DNA from: Flexivirga aerilata
Lineage (GTDB): Bacteria; Actinomycetota; Actinomycetes; Actinomycetales; Dermatophilaceae
Length of the DNA: 64,000 nt
NCBI RefSeq assembly: GCF_013002715.1
Contig: NZ_JABENB010000003.1
Span: 62,001 to 126,000 of the forward strand
Direction: 5' to 3'
The position numbers and the translations under genes are program-made. Positions 62,285-64,000 of the stretch are shown here, piece by piece; the stretch's first letter is position 1; each line of letters starts with the position of its first letter. Below the pieces are notes generated by a model, which saw only the letters and a list, made by a program, of their open reading frames with translations, made no database searches and was not told where the DNA came from.

Positions 62285-63268
62285 TCAGCCGGTGAGGGGT
62301 CGTGCCTTGCGGCCGGTCAGCGGCGTGACCGGCCGGCGGCCTGCCCGCGCGCGGTGGATGCGCCGGCCCGGGCCGTCGCGCAACAGCTCCCGCAGCCTCT
62401 CCTGGTCGTATGACGAGGGCTCCGTCGAAGCGATGAATCGCCTTACCAGACGCACGAATTCACCGGGATGGTCGCGATGCGGGAAGTGGCCGCTGTCCGG
62501 GATGACGGTCACGTCGGCGCCGGGGGCGAGGGCGGCGACGTTATGCGCGTGCTGGGCCGGGATCACCTGGTCGTCGGCGCCCCAGATGACCGCGAGCGGC
62601 ATCTCCTCGGTGAGGTAGGCGCGGTCGGTCATCGTGACGATCTGGCCGTGCCAGTCGACGACCGCTCGCAGCACGTGGCGCACCGCGGCCCGCTGGTGGC
62701 TGTCTTTGAAGGAGTCGTAGATCGAGGCGATCTCGTCGATGTCGCGGGTGCCCGGCAACCGGCAGGCGTGCGCGAGCCGCAGCGCGGCGGTGTTGACGTG
62801 CCGGATGCCGGGGAGAGTCAGCGCGCCCATCACGTGGTGGAAACCGGGCGTCGTCACCGACCGGATGACCGGGCTCACCTCGGGGCCGAGGCCGCCGGGG
62901 GCAACCAGCACGAGGCGCTCGGTCGACTCCGGGTATTGGTAGGCGAACTGCATCGCCACCCCGCCGCCGAAGCTGTGGCCCACCACCGTGACTCGGTCGA
63001 TCTCCAGCACCGACAGCAGGTCGCGCATGCCGTTGGCGAAACCGCCCAGGCTGTAGTCGGCCCGTGGCTTGGCCGACTGACCGTGGCCGAGCAGGTCGGG
63101 TGCGATCACCGTGTAGTCGCGGGCGAGTTGCCGGATGACCGGGTCCCAGGTGTGGTGGTCGCAGGCGACGCCGTGCAGCAACAGCAACACCGGCCCCGAC
63201 CCGATCTTCACGTAGGCACGGCGATGTCCGTGCACGTCCGCGAAGCGGACCCGAGGCGAAACGGTCAT
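62285..63268 (-). CDS. alpha/beta-fold hydrolase
   Basis: A 327-residue hydrolase. The oxyanion region is LLLHGVACDHHTWDP, the nucleophile elbow VVGHSFGGGVAMQF, the acid near VIWGADDQVIP and the His in DSGHFPHRDHP. The C-terminus is extended by about 40 basic residues. Substrate unknown. It is divergent from a TetR gene 102 bp away, which may regulate it. Confidence 0.9.
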   Translation of the reverse strand: MTVSPRVRFADVHGHRRAYVKIGSGPVLLLLHGVACDHHTWDPVIRQLARDYTVIAPDLLGHGQSAKPRADYSLGGFANGMRDLLSVLEIDRVTVVGHSFGGGVAMQFAYQYPESTERLVLVAPGGLGPEVSPVIRSVTTPGFHHVMGALTLPGIRHVNTAALRLAHACRLPGTRDIDEIASIYDSFKDSHQRAAVRHVLRAVVDWHGQIVTMTDRAYLTEEMPLAVIWGADDQVIPAQHAHNVAALAPGADVTVIPDSGHFPHRDHPGEFVRLVRRFIASTEPSSYDQERLRELLRDGPGRRIHRARAGRRPVTPLTGRKARPLTG

Positions 63269-63370
63269 AGTCGGGCATTCAATCACCTCGACGGGCCTCC
63301 AGCTACCGATTGGTAAGTCGCGTCGTCGTGGTGCGTCGGGCCGCCGGTGCGAGGTCAGTACGCTCGCCGG

Positions 63371-64000
63371 GTGCCGTCCGACAAGCCAGCCCCGCCGCGA
63401 CTGACCCGGGAGGCGATCCTCGACGTCGCCGGGCGACTCGTCACCGTCGGCGGCGCGGACGCCCTCAGCATGCGCAAGCTCGCAGGGGAACTCGGGGTGT
63501 CGCCGATGGCGCTCTACCGTCATGTGCAGGACCGGGACGAGCTGCTCGTGGCCCTGCTCGACCGTGAGTTCGAGGCGGTGGTGTGGCCGCCTCTGCCGGA
63601 TCCAGGTGCCGAGCGTGCCGTCCAGGTCATGCTCATGCTGCACCGCGAATTGGCTTCTCGGCCATGGGTTCTGGACGCGCTGACCCGCGGGGACCTGATG
63701 GCCCCGAGTGCAGCTCGCGCGACCGACGACGTGCTGGGCTCCCTGCGGGCCGCTGGGTGCTCGCCCCAGACCGCCGCGATCCGGTATGCCGCAGCGTGGC
63801 GACTGACGCTGGGCGCGCTGCTGGTGGACGCCCGGACCGCCTCGGCGGTCGCGGGGCTGACCCGCCCGACCGTGCAGGAGCAGGTGCGCCGCGACGCCGA
63901 CCCGGAGACCTTTCCGGCCCTTGTCGAGTGCGGTGATGCGCTGCGGCAGCAGCGGCAGGATTTCGACGTCGAGCACGCATTGCGGTTGATCCTGGCGGCG
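63371..64000 (+). CDS. TetR-family regulator, truncated by the window edge
   Basis: An open frame from GTG 63371 runs off the right edge (210 residues seen, no stop). The HTH is LTREAILDVAGRLVTVGGAD, then LAGELGVSPMALYRHVQDRD. The C-terminal part fits the TetR_C ligand domain. Likely regulator of the divergent hydrolase. Confidence 0.85.
   Translation, partial: MPSDKPAPPRLTREAILDVAGRLVTVGGADALSMRKLAGELGVSPMALYRHVQDRDELLVALLDREFEAVVWPPLPDPGAERAVQVMLMLHRELASRPWVLDALTRGDLMAPSAARATDDVLGSLRAAGCSPQTAAIRYAAAWRLTLGALLVDARTASAVAGLTRPTVQEQVRRDADPETFPALVECGDALRQQRQDFDVEHALRLILAA

Noticed and set aside
1..64000. CRISPR array or intact insertion sequence
   Set aside because: No regularly spaced repeats were found and no transposase gene is present; the only recombinase is the tyrosine integrase.

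Overview
The window is high-GC actinobacterial DNA. Leaderless-looking or GTG/TTG starts and 4-base stop/start overlaps (ATGA, GTGA) are common. It carries phosphatidylinositol-mannoside genes (pgsA, patA, pimA), F420-type oxidoreductases and a mycothiol-type arsenate reductase. The right half looks like a core chromosome of a Micrococcales-like actinomycete, possibly Dermacoccaceae; the family is a guess, the phylum is firm.

Region 1 (1 to about 26.47 kb) is an integrated metal- and redox-stress island that enters from the left edge. It ends at a tyrosine integrase (24999-26288, minus strand) and a tRNA/tmRNA 3'-end fragment with its own terminator (26446-26516), which I read as one attachment-site end. 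Its content, left to right: a two-component system; a divergent methyltransferase/MerR pair; an M23 peptidase; a minus-strand operon for cytochrome c and thiol-redox maturation (two small membrane proteins, lgt, tlpA-like, ccdA, resB, ccsB); a BlaI/M56 regulatory pair with three BlaI-like operators that link it to that operon and to a divergent propeller/DUF3105 block; a chain of two ArsR sensors and three cation diffusion facilitators ending in a frameshifted DUF305 gene; a complete arsenic operon (arsR, arsO, acr3, arsC) followed by a cutinase-like hydrolase and a thioredoxin-fold protein; and a decayed MerR-linked cluster with ynfA.

Region 2 (about 26.5 to 36.2 kb) is a second accessory block with weaker codon bias. 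It holds an unknown membrane protein preceded by a 30-residue cationic amphipathic ORF, a TetR regulator, an HTH/P-loop protein with a non-canonical Walker A, and a tightly coupled four-gene operon: OsmC-like protein, large FAD/NAD(P) protein, histidine phosphatase fused to a multi-pass membrane domain, and CPA2 cation/proton antiporter. This operon is the best candidate for an undescribed system. The block ends next to a frameshifted gene remnant at 36.3-36.56 kb.

Region 3 (about 36.6 to 64 kb) is chromosomal backbone: DUF1345 and hemerythrin proteins, a ruined Baeyer-Villiger monooxygenase, pabB/pabC, tRNA-Val(CAC) with a strong terminator, an EthR/EthA-like pair with an SDR, a P450/glycosyltransferase pair, a Ser/Thr kinase, a GT87-like mannosyltransferase, and then thrS ... 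HIT-pgsA-patA-pimA-(membrane protein)-pdxS. That last order resembles Mycobacterium tuberculosis Rv2614c-Rv2606c, here interrupted by a 2 kb insertion of small genes. The window ends in a TetR gene cut by its right edge.
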